From: Cyanoderma ruficeps
Lineage: Eukaryota; Chordata; Aves; Passeriformes; Timaliidae
Assembly: GCA_008694505.1 (NCBI GenBank)
Contig: VZDJ01000014.1
Coordinates: 1,139,234 to 1,203,233, forward strand
Length of the DNA stretch: 64,000 nt
Reading direction: 5' to 3'
This document shows, one piece after another, positions 55,901 to 64,000 of this stretch (its first letter is position 1; every line of letters begins with the position of its first letter). The notes beneath the pieces are model-generated. The model did no database searches and was not told the origin of the DNA. It saw only the letters and a program-made list of their open reading frames with translations. A program made the translations under genes and the position numbers.

Positions 55901-58900
55901 CTCTATTATCCTCCTTTTTCTCTCTGCAGGAGCTCCGAGGGGCAGTGCCAGGCCCTGGGGCTTTATCCCTGTTCCCTGGCAGTGCTCTGGGCTGCCCACA
56001 ACCCACAGGGAGGGAACTTTGATCCCAACCCATCCCAGCTTTATCCCCAAGCCTGCCACAACCACCTTCCCTGGGAAGCAGCTGCTCCTTGGTGCTGGCC
56101 CTGGTTGGGATCTGTGATCCCAAATTGTCACCTCAGCCCCCACTGGGTGACTCCCAGTGACTCCCAGCCCCTGCTGAGGTTTGGATTTGGGTTAATTCCA
56201 TGCTGAAATCCAGGCAGCAACACTCTGAGCCCTGTTTTGGAGCCCGAGGCCACCCCACCGCTCCTTCCCTGGGATTTGCAGCCTCTCGTGCTCAGCTCCT
56301 GCACCCTCCTGGTCCAAATTTTGGACTCGATGATCCTGAAGGTCTCTTCCAACCTGCACATTCTGTGAAATCACGGCCCCTCCAGCTGGAGGCACCAATG
56401 GATTTCAAAGTTTTCCTCGCTAAAATCAATCCCCAGGGCGTGGGTGTCACCCTTTGGGAGCCGCTGGAGCTGCTCCTGACCCACCCTGGGGTGAGTGGAG
56501 CAGGAATCTGGATCTGGACCGTGGAACCTTCGCTGTGGCTGAGCCTGCAGTGCCCACCCTGGGCATTCCCGGCTGCTTTTCCCCCTTTCCTTGGAGCCGG
56601 GACCTGTTCCCGTCGCCTGGAATTCTCTGCCTTTGACGTTTCTTGCGCAAACCCCGCACAACTCTGCAAGTTCGCGCTGTCAAATCTCCCTTTAAGACAC
56701 CCCCATTCCAGGCAGGTGTAAAAATCCTACAGTGGGACAGCCCCGCGATGGAACGGGGAGAGAAATCCAGGAATTTTCGGGATGAGGATTTCGTGCGGAG
56801 GTCGCTGTCCAGCAGCCTGCTGGCCCCGCCGCGCAGGAAGGGAGGTGACAACGGCGACAGCATCCAGCCCAGCTCCTCTTCCTGCTGCCATGACACCGGG
56901 GCCACCAGCCAAATTAAACCCTATGAATATGTAGATTAAGGGATAATCCTCTGCTGCTGCTCGTTGTGTATTTATGAGAGCTCAGGACCCCGTCAAAGGC
57001 ACGCCGGGGGCTGCCGGGACACTCCGGAACGCTCGGAAAAAATCCCTCCGTCCCCTCCAGCTCCTCCTGCTCCCGTCCCCACCGAGGTTCGGGGGTTGTT
57101 TATCCGGAGCCTGGCACGATTTGGTGGCACGGCCTGGAAACGGGGAGGGGAGCGGGGCAGCAGCTGCTGAGTACGTGCGACATCCCGGGATCCGCCTGAG
57201 GACAGCGCCCGGCAGCCAGAGGGGAACAAAAAAGCAAAAAAAAGCCCAAAAAATTAAAAAAAAATAATAAAAAATCCTTCCTTACCTTCCCCAAGGCTGC
57301 CGCAATCACTGCCCGCCGCGGAAATCCTCCTGACCCGACGCGCTCAGCCCCGGATGGCGAATTCGGGGGGCGCAGCACTTTTCCGGAGGGTCGGGAGGGG
57401 CCCGCGGGGATGGAGCGGGGACGGCGGGACGCGGGGATGGAGCGGGGATGGAGCGGGGCTGGATCCGGGCTGGATCAGGGCTGGATCGGGGCTGGATCGG
57501 GGCTGGATCCGGGCTGGATCAGCCTGGATACCGGGATTGATGCAGGGCTGGATCAGGGCTGGGTGCAGCGATGGATGCAGGAACGGATGCAGGACTGCAT
57601 CAGGCCTGGATCGGGGCTGAAGGCAGGAATGGGTGCAAGGAGAGATGCAGAAATAGATGTAGGGATGGATGCAGGGCTTGATCAGGGCTGGATGCAGCGA
57701 TGGATGCAGGGCTGGATGCAGGGCTGGATGTAGCAATGGATGCAGAGCTGGATGCAGCGATGGATGCAGCGATGGATGCAGCAATGGATACAGGGATGGA
57801 TGGAGGGATGGATGCAGGGATGGATGCAGGAGTGAGCATGCTCCCGCTCCGCGCCGCCCGCGCCTCGGTTACGGCATCCGCGCCCCGGGCCGGAGATCAA
57901 ACCCCGGGCAGCGGCAGCGGCAGCGGCGCGGATCCGCCCGCTCCGCTCCCCTGGAGCTGCTCCCGCCGTTCAGATTCCCAGGAAATGTCGCCCCGTGTCC
58001 TCCAGGAGCGGCCGGGTTCTGTTTTCCCGGCCCAGATCTCTGTCTAGGATGTAGCTTTCCCTTTTATTTTTTTTTTCCCTTTGCTTTTCGGGGCAAGATT
58101 GGCTAATGGCAGGCAGGCAAAAAATAGCTCTGCAGCAAATCAGCTGCCGGAGAGCTGCTGTCCCACATGCAGCAGCTTCTGCCCTATTATTCCGACGCTT
58201 CCAGCGGGGAAGCGGCTGGAAAAGGACAATTTATTTATTTCTATTGCGAGTTAGAAGGCAGCCGGCCTGCCCTGGTTTTGCCCCGGGGCTGTCTGGGCTC
58301 TGTCTCGCATCGTTCCCGCTCCAATCCCTCTGGAGGAGGCTGAGGAGCTCCGGCCCCGCTCACGGCCCTTTGCCTCCTCCCCGGCTTTAATTTCCGAGGC
58401 GTTTTCCCGAGTTTGGTGGTGCTGGGGGGAGTTTTCCAGGAGAAATTTCCCTGGGGAGGAGTTTGCTGCCGGCGTGGGCAGGGTGGGACAGAGCTCCCAG
58501 GGGATGCCGGGGATGGTGCTGAGGGTATCCCAGAGCCAGACCAGCTTGGTCCTGGATTTTCTAGGGAGCTCTTGGACTCCCTAGAGTCCAATATTTTCCT
58601 TTCTACACCTGGATTTCCTGTCTGTATTCTCTGAGCAGCCTGGGCTGCTGGAATGAGCCTCCACCCTTGGAAAGGAGATGAGTTTTAAGGTCTCTTCCAA
58701 CCCCAACCTTTCCACGACTCCCATCCATCCATCCATCCCTTTCTTTTCCACACTTCTCTCTCTCTCTCTCTCTCCTTTTTTTCCCCACTCCGTTAAAACC
58801 CTGAGGCTGGCGGAGATCCAGCAGCTCTGCTCTCAGGGGGAAATAAATAAATTTATCAGAAGGAAATGAAACCCACCCTGGGAAGGACAAACCCGTCGCT

Positions 58901-60388
58901 GTGGGATGGAGCACAGAGGGGCTCACACGGGGACGCAGCTGGGGCTGGACAGAGCCAGGCTCAGCCCAGGGGAACAGGAGCCCCTTTCTCTGGGCCTGGG
59001 AACGCTGTGAGCTGCAGCTGGCCGGGGCTGGGACAGCCCTGAGAGCCCCCAAGCACCTGCAGCTGCACCAGGGGCTGCATCTGGGTTCTGGCTGCCCAAA
59101 AAAAGGTTCAGAGGCACGTCCCAGAGTTGTCAGCATTGGAAGGTGTCGCCCTGATTTTTCAGCCTGGAGTTTTCTCAGGCATTGTAACACGAACAAAGTT
59201 GATGTTTTGAAAAACTCTGCATTTTTTATCCTGGGGGAAGGACAAATTGATGGACTCCTAACCCGACCAGTGGGCTCAGAGAGGTGTCAACCTCATGGCC
59301 CCAATCGCTGATCGAGTTCCAAACACGATTTAAACCCCTGATCCCAAAAATAAACTTCCTTCTTTCTGCCTGCACAGTGTGAGTGGTTCCTTCGTGTCCT
59401 CTGGTGACAGGAAGGGACCTGTGGAGGTCCCCCAGTGCCACCCCAGTGTCCAGGCAGGGTCACCAGGAGCAGGAATTCGGGTTTGGAATGTGGAGAGAGG
59501 GAATCCATCCCTGCCCTGGGCAGGCTGGGAGTGGGAACAGCACCGGGAATGGGAATTCAGAGCTCGTGGGGATGGTTTGGCTGGAAATGGGAATTCAGAG
59601 CTCGTGGGGATGGTTTGGCTGGAAATGGGAATTCAGAGCTCGTGGGGATGGTTTGGGCTGGAAATGGGAATTCAGAGCTCGTGGGGATGGTTTGGCTGGA
59701 AATGGGAATTCAGAGCTCCTGGGGATGGTTTGGATGGAAATGGGAATTCAGAGCTCCTGGGGATGGTTTGGATGGAAATGGGAATTCAGAGCTCCTGGGG
59801 ATGGTTTTGGCACCTCTGTGCAGCTGCTGGAGCGGATCTGAGGGTGGAAGGTGCCACTTTGTCACCTCCTGTCACCCCCACACCTCCTTTCCCACCCTGT
59901 TGGTGGGGAATCGCATCCCGATGGCAAATCCCTGGCACAGCAGCACCGCTCCCTTTGGGAAGACTCTGCCTGATTCAGAGCCTGGCAAGGACTCCATAAA
60001 TCCACAAATCCATAAATCCACCCCCATGTGCCTCCATCCCTCTGGGGATCCCTCCATCCATCCCAATCTCCCCGTGCTCCACAACCAGCTCCTTTCCCTC
60101 CTTCCCGTGCCCACACAGGGCTGGAAAAACATCCCAAATTTTTTGGATGCACTCAGAGCAGCTCCAAAACTCCTGAACTCCTGTTGGAGTTCAGGCAACT
60201 CCTGTTGCCTCCGAAGGATCCTCCCCCTCCAGGCCCTGATGGTTCCTCAAAAAAATAATAAAATTTCCTGGTTTTGCAATTAATTTTTTTTTTTTCCCCC
60301 AGGGAACGCACCTGGGGAAATCCTCGTCCTGCCATTCTTCCTTCACATCCACGTTTTCCATCCTGAGCGTGGCCTCCGTGGTGCCCAT
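49961..60388 (-). CDS. ATCAY: ATCAY, caytaxin (BNIP-2 family, CRAL-TRIO domain)
   Basis: Neuronal adaptor linking kinesin-1 to cargo; loss causes Cayman ataxia in humans. Twelve coding exons on the minus strand: 60388-60312, 55615-55551, 55082-54861, 54574-54389, 53914-53812, 53383-53252, 51752-51666, 51232-51134, 50820-50785, 50649-50614, 50263-50228 and 49970-49961. They total 1089 nt, 362 codons plus TGA (human about 371). The N-terminus is [15 protein letters not shown]. The kinesin light chain-binding W-acidic motif LEWED (Trp120) spans the junction of exons 3 and 4. Exons 4-8 form the BCH/CRAL-TRIO domain ([34 protein letters not shown]). The end reads ETSMS. The last intron has a non-standard GTTTGA donor but restores this conserved C-terminus. 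A segment of the human protein (about 24 residues after KARRES) is replaced by a different 36-nt exon. Confidence 0.96.
50614..50649 (-). CDS. ATCAY: ATCAY 36-nt exon encoding [11 protein letters not shown]
   Basis: Middle of three consecutive 36-nt exons (50820-50785, 50649-50614, 50263-50228), all entered in phase 1 and left in phase 2 of a codon so that each is skippable in frame. It has clean ag acceptor and GTAAGA donor sites. Its product does not resemble the human segment at this place as I recall it, so it may be a lineage-specific or alternative cassette. Confidence 0.75.
51004..51104. repeat. 49-bp tandem duplication just after the ATCAY exon 8 donor
   Basis: Two nearly identical copies of ccttcccaatccatggattt through gcaggattttgtgctg. 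The array starts 28 nt into the intron following exon 51232-51134. Confidence 0.92.
51410..51580 (+). mobile_element. CR1 LINE 3' fragment (second subtype)
   Basis: Sense copy in ATCAY intron 7: ggagatcagggaaaggttct, ctccccagggaatgggcacg and gagcgtctggaaaacactcc. Confidence 0.8.
51969..51990. repeat. (TC)n microsatellite
   Basis: Uninterrupted tctctctctctc run in ATCAY intron 6. Confidence 0.9.
52155..52735. repeat. AT-only low-complexity / satellite-like block
   Basis: About 580 bp almost entirely of A and T with repeated words tatatattctaaatatata, aatatgttaaaatgtata and ataatatataat. The segment around 52170-52310 is partly repeated at 52330-52530. It lies in ATCAY intron 6. Confidence 0.9.
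53045..53125 (+). mobile_element. CR1 LINE 3' fragment
   Basis: Short sense tail in ATCAY intron 6: ccaaggccaggttggacagg, gctgggacagtgggagatg and ttttgaggtccattcc. Confidence 0.8.
53515..53653. repeat. 139-bp dispersed repeat, copy 1
   Basis: Nearly identical to 55381-55520 (roughly six differences by eye), from ggtgtccctcagggatcagc to atggttgagc. It is in ATCAY intron 5 and not recognised as CR1. Confidence 0.92.
55381..55520. repeat. 139-bp dispersed repeat, copy 2
   Basis: Second copy, same orientation, 30 nt from the exon 2 donor (55550) of ATCAY. The flanks differ from copy 1, so this is a transposed or duplicated unit of unknown family. Confidence 0.92.
56315..56380 (+). mobile_element. 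CR1 LINE terminal fragment
   Basis: Sense CR1 terminus: ttggactcgatgatcctgaa, ggtctcttccaacctgcaca then ttctgtgaaatcac. Confidence 0.8.
57400..57835. repeat. Minisatellite of ggatgcag / gctggatc units in ATCAY intron 1
   Basis: First part (57400-57560): 10-bp words gggctggatc. Second part: gcagcgatggat, gcagggctggat and tggatgcagg variants in 12-bp steps. In total about 35 short units with no frame constraint. Confidence 0.92.
57840..58060. promoter_or_regulatory. CpG-rich segment in ATCAY intron 1
   Basis: CpG-dense block (cgctccgcgccgcccgcgcc, then ggcagcggcagcggcagcgg) following the minisatellite, within the intron between coding exons 1 and 2. Possible alternative ATCAY promoter; no exon can be assigned. 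Confidence 0.35.
58620..58720 (+). mobile_element. CR1 LINE terminal fragment
   Basis: Sense end fragment: gctgctggaatgagcctcca and ttttaaggtctcttccaacc, in ATCAY intron 1. Confidence 0.7.
59551..59812. repeat. 38-bp tandem repeat, seven copies
   Basis: Unit gggaattcagagctcgtggg plus gatggtttggctggaaat. Copy starts are 59551, 59589, 59627, 59666, 59704, 59742 and 59780; one spacing is 39. The first four copies have ctcgtgg and the last three ctcctgg, which shows the direction of spread. Confidence 0.96.
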
Positions 60389-60429
60389 GGCTCTCGGGGG
60401 GCAGCAGGTCCCTCCAGGAAAGGCTCAGG
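60312..60429 (-). CDS. ATCAY: ATCAY first coding exon with start codon
   Basis: Acceptor ttttttccag at 60430-60439 precedes 41 nt of 5' UTR, then ATG at 60388-60386 in context gagccATGG. The exon ends CCCAG|GTGCGT in phase 2. The presence of an acceptor implies at least one upstream non-coding exon. Confidence 0.9.
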
Positions 60430-60744
60430 CTGGAAAAAAGGGGACGCAGAGAGGTCGGCACGGAGAAACCCGAGCTGGGATCTCTGTGAAGAGCAGCGTG
60501 GGAGCTGCTTGCACGGGGGGAAAAAGCAGGAAAAAATTCGGGATTTTGGGGGTAGTTGGCAGGTTTTGGGGCAGAAGGAGGAGGGGAGGTTGGCCCTGGG
60601 GTCTGGCCGGGTCTCCCTGGGGAGCGGCACCGATTTCCAGACATTTTTCCCCTTCTTGTTTCTCCTCCTTCCCCAATTCCTCATCAGTCCCGCCCTGCTG
60701 GGGGAGACGTGGCTGAGGGGGCAGAGCGGGGCGAGAACCACAAA

Positions 60745-61085
60745 GTAACTATATATATATATAAAAAATAGATATAAATATATAAAAATATATACAAATA
60801 TATTAAAATATAAATATCTATTTATAAACATATAATATTTATATAATATATTTTATAAATGTGTATAATATATTATAACTAATAATATGTGATATTATAT
60901 TATTGGGTTATTGTATTTAATATATAATATAGAATATATAATTATGTCTAAAAATACATATAAACATAGAAATAGATTAAAATACGTAGAAAATATCTAA
61001 GATATCTAAAAAATCTATATCTATATCTATATTTTATATCTATATCTATTATATCTATATCTGACATATTTATTCCTCTATAGTA
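60745..61085. repeat. AT-rich low-complexity block in the ATCAY 5' intron
   Basis: Irregular tatataaa / tatctatatctata repeats, ending shortly before an N at 61127. Confidence 0.88.
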
Positions 61086-61269
61086 AAATGATATTTTGAT
61101 AAGATCATTTTTTTGTGTGCTGAAAANGAGGAGGAAAAATCCGGCTGGTTTTGACGGAAAGGGACGAACGTGTGCGAAGGCCCGAGCGAATCCAGCGTCC
61201 CTCAGCATTCCAGGGGCTGGGATCGGCACTGCAGGGCTCCCTCCCTCCATCCCTCCATCCCTCCCTGCT

Positions 61270-61622
61270 GCATTCGGGATTGGCATTCCTGGGATTGGTG
61301 TTCCCGGGATTGGCATTCCCAGGATTGGCATTCCCGGGATTGGCGTTCCCGGGATTGGCATTCCCGGGATTGGCATTCCTGGGATTGGCATTCCTGGGAT
61401 TGGCATTCCAGGATTGTCATGCCAGGATTGTCATTCCTGGGATTGTCATTCCTGGGATTGTCATTCCTGGGATTGGCATTCCCGGGATTGGCATTCCTGG
61501 GATTGTCATTCCTGGGATTGTCATTCCTGGGATTGTCATTCCTGGGATTGGCATTCCTGGATTGGCATTCCTGGATTGGCATTCCTGGACTGGCATTCCC
61601 AGGATTGTCATTCCCGGGATAA
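61270..61622. repeat. 15-bp minisatellite (gggattggcattcct)n
   Basis: About 23 copies. Variants alternate between ggcattcc and gtcattcc blocks, and some units are 13 bp (missing gg). The frames it opens on both strands are repeat artefacts. Confidence 0.96.
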
Positions 61623-61829
61623 ATCCCAGCCCTACCTGAGCTGAGTCACATTCCTGCCTTGCTCCAGGTGATCCAAACCAGGCTCCGAATTCCTGGAGCA
61701 GCTCGGCCCAGGTTCAGCTCCAGGGGTTGTTCCCAGCCTGGCCTTGCTCCGGCACTCGGGGAGCAAATCCAGCTCCAGGAATTCCTGGATTTCACCCACA
61801 CTGAACCCCAGGGGCCCTTAGGATCACAT

Positions 61830-62265
61830 CTATATATATTATATATATATTATAGAATATATATATATTTTATAGAATCACATATATATATATATATGTT
61901 AAAAATTTATTAAAATGTAACACATCTATTATATAATTATAATGTAGAATAATGATGTGATATATAATAAGTAATATAATATATAACTAATATAATATAT
62001 AACTAATATAATATATAACTAATATAATAGATAACTAATATAATATATATAAGTAATAATATATATAAGTAATATAATATATAAGTAATATAATATATAA
62101 GTAATATAATATATAAGTAATATAATAGATAACTAATATAACATATAACTAATATAATATATAACTAATATAGTATATAACTAATATAATAGATAACTAA
62201 TCTAATAGATAACTAATATAATGTATAACATATAACATAGAAATTCTATAATATGATTCTGTTAT
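61830..62265. repeat. AT satellite (ataactaatataatat)n
   Basis: About fifteen copies of a 16-17 bp unit with internal taatataatata palindromes, flanked by (ta)n runs at 61835-61900. Confidence 0.95.
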
Positions 62266-62527
62266 AATTATGATGCTGAGGGCTGCTGGATTCACTCGGG
62301 CCTCCGCACAGGTCCATCCCTCTCAATCCCGTGGCCTCCGTCCCTGCCTTCCCTACACCTCAAAGCTCTGGAAAAAAAAAAAATCCCGTTTTCCCCCTCC
62401 CTTTTCCACCTCTGGCAGCTGCTCCCTGCCGGCCCCGGAGGCATCATGGAGGGAGAAGAAAAGGAGAATAAATAAATAAAAAAACCAAACCCCGAGGAAA
62501 TCGCGGTGCCCGGCGAATCCCACTCAC

Positions 62528-63060
62528 CGCCGCCGGTGCTCAGTGGGGAACAAAAGCTCTCCTGCCTCTCTCGCAGCTCGGCATTCCTCCTCCCCACCGA
62601 TCCGCCTCAGCAGGTGCAGCCCCGGGATGGGGATGGGGATGAGGATGAGGATGGAGGAGCCGCCTGGGGATTCATCCAGCTCGGCCTTTCCCCCGCTGCT
62701 CTGCGGTTTTGCCGGGATCGAGGGCGGTTATTTGTGTCCTTCCATGTTCCTCGGCCTCCTCTCCTCTCCTCCCCGAGGTTTTTTTTTTATTCTGATTTTC
62801 CAGCCCGCAGCTGGCTAAGCCTGCGCTGCCCTAAGTCAGCTAATTCCCTGCTTTTGTGTGAGAGGGAGGGGAGGGAGGTCTGGAGGAGGGGAGGGGAGGA
62901 GAGAGGAGCGCGGAGCATCCATCCCTCCATCCTTCCCTCCATCCCCTCCCTGTGCCGGGGCCGCTCCCATTGGCTGCCGGGCCCCAAATCTCTGCCCGGC
63001 TGGGGCGGATGGTGCTGCCAGGGCGGGGAGGCAGGAGCTGCTCCTGCAGGAGAGCTGGGA
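62528..63060 (-). promoter_or_regulatory. ATCAY: ATCAY promoter and probable non-coding exon 1
   Basis: A good donor on the minus strand (GCGGCG|GTGAGTGGG, boundary at 62528/62527) is preceded by moderately CpG-rich sequence without ATG-initiated coding similarity. It can pair with the acceptor at 60430. The start site is not fixed; a candidate region extends to about 62850-63060. Confidence 0.5.
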
Positions 63061-63489
63061 AGGATTTTGGGAGGCATCATTCCCTGAGGAAGTCAAAAAA
63101 AAAAATAAAATAAAAATGGGATGTGGGATTTGATGGTTCGGCTTTGTCGGTTTGGGTTCTGGACAGACAGACAGACAGACCCTGCAGATGCTCCTGCTCG
63201 GCCTCAGGGAGGGAATTTCTGCTCCCAGGGTGTCCAAACCTGCCCCCACACCCTCAGCCCCCATCGCGGGGCCCTTTGGAAACCTGAAGGTGGAGGAACT
63301 GAGATTTTCACTGGCAGGAAGGAGGAGCTGGGCAGGGTCGGGATCTGCCCCCAGGGAACCACAGGACAAAAGGGAACGGCCCCAAGATGTGCCCGGGGAG
63401 GGTCAGGTTTGGAGTTTTGGGGGGGGGAAAAAAAAAATTCTTTGCCAAAAGGTTGTGTTGGATAATTCTCACAAAAAGAACATCCTCTG

Positions 63490-63840
63490 GAGCCGGGCTG
63501 GGAGAGCTGGGGCTGCTCACCTGGAGAGGAAAAGGATCCAGGGACACCTCAGAGCCCTGCCAGGGCCTAAAGGGGCTCCAGGAGATCTGGAGAGGGACTG
63601 GGGACAGGGATGGAGGGACAGGACACAGGGAATGGCTTCCCACTGCCAGAGGAGAGGGCTGGATGGGAATTTGGGAAGGAATTTGGGAATACAGGAGCTG
63701 TGGCTGCCCCTGGAGCCCTGGAATATCCAAGGCCAGGCTGGAGCAGCCTGGGACAGTGGGAGGTGACCCTGCCCACGGCAGGGGTGGCCCTGGCTGGGAT
63801 TTAAGCTCCATCCAACCCAACCCACTCTGGGATCCTCTCC
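63490..63840 (+). mobile_element. CR1 LINE 3' fragment
   Basis: Long sense CR1 tail upstream of ATCAY: ggcttcccactgccagagga, tatccaaggccaggctggag and gggatttaagctccatccaa. Confidence 0.88.
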
Positions 63841-64000
63841 TGGAATCCAGCAGAACATCCAGGGCACAGGAGACATCAGGAATTCTGTAACGTGTGAAGT
63901 GTCCGAGTCCACCACATCATCCCCGGCTCTGGTGGATGTTTCCCTTTCCCCCTTCATTTCCCCATCACGGACGTTCCCCTCCCGTTCCCCGGGGCGGTCC
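63841..64000. other. Right edge, no supported gene
   Basis: Unique sequence with no exon. By synteny the next gene beyond ATCAY would be ZFR2, but nothing of it is visible here. Confidence 0.5.

Noticed and set aside
61096..61644. Long frames of repeated FLGLAFPGLA / DWHSQ type on both strands
   Set aside because: The 15-bp minisatellite is a multiple of three, so it opens every frame without selection.

Overview
The window is a GC-rich, gene-dense piece of a bird genome, most likely a songbird. The evidence is more than twenty fragments of CR1 LINEs in both orientations, compact GT-AG introns, CpG-island promoters and many short minisatellites. The gene order PIAS4 - EEF2 - DAPK3 - NMRK2 - ATCAY is the order I recall for human 19p13.3, whose avian counterpart is, from general knowledge, microchromosome 28. 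No species name can be read from the sequence.

Layout. PIAS4 (SUMO E3 ligase, minus strand) fills 1-14706; its last coding residues lie beyond the left edge. A divergent intergenic region (14.7-17.1 kb) holds the PIAS4 CpG island, two CR1 copies and the EEF2 promoter (CRE, TATA box, 5' TOP start). EEF2 (plus, 17181-25313) is complete: 15 exons, 858 codons. It hosts the C/D snoRNA SNORD37 in intron 6. DAPK3 (plus, 26534-30027) is complete: 8 coding exons, 456 codons. NMRK2 (minus, 38573-33079) is complete: 7 exons, 200 codons. ATCAY (minus, 60388-49961) is complete: 12 coding exons, 362 codons, with a likely non-coding first exon near 62.5 kb. Intergenic spaces lie at 30.4-32.5 kb, 38.8-45.9 kb and beyond about 63 kb. 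All exon coordinates were read by hand from splice sites, and every complete reading frame sums to a multiple of three.

The genes do not form one pathway; they are a conserved synteny block. EEF2 is a housekeeping translation factor. PIAS4 and DAPK3 are broadly used regulators (SUMOylation; Ser/Thr kinase). NMRK2 (NAD salvage, muscle-biased) and ATCAY (neuronal kinesin adaptor) are tissue-restricted.

The most unusual feature is a recurring architecture: tandem repeats begin at, or within about 30 bases of, 5' splice sites in several genes. In DAPK3 intron 2 the 51-bp unit carries its own CAG|GTGAGC donor. Its copies are all in frame with exon 3 and with no stop codon, so alternative donors could insert 34, 41 or 58 residues inside the kinase catalytic loop. 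In EEF2 intron 12 a 52-bp unit that includes the last 24 coding bases of exon 12 and its donor is repeated four times, and here extra donors would break the frame. Other points of interest are an unexpected CpG island with repeated Kozak-type ATGs inside NMRK2 intron 1, a hairpin-rich minisatellite of nearly 1 kb upstream of NMRK2, and three consecutive 36-nt exons near the 3' end of ATCAY.
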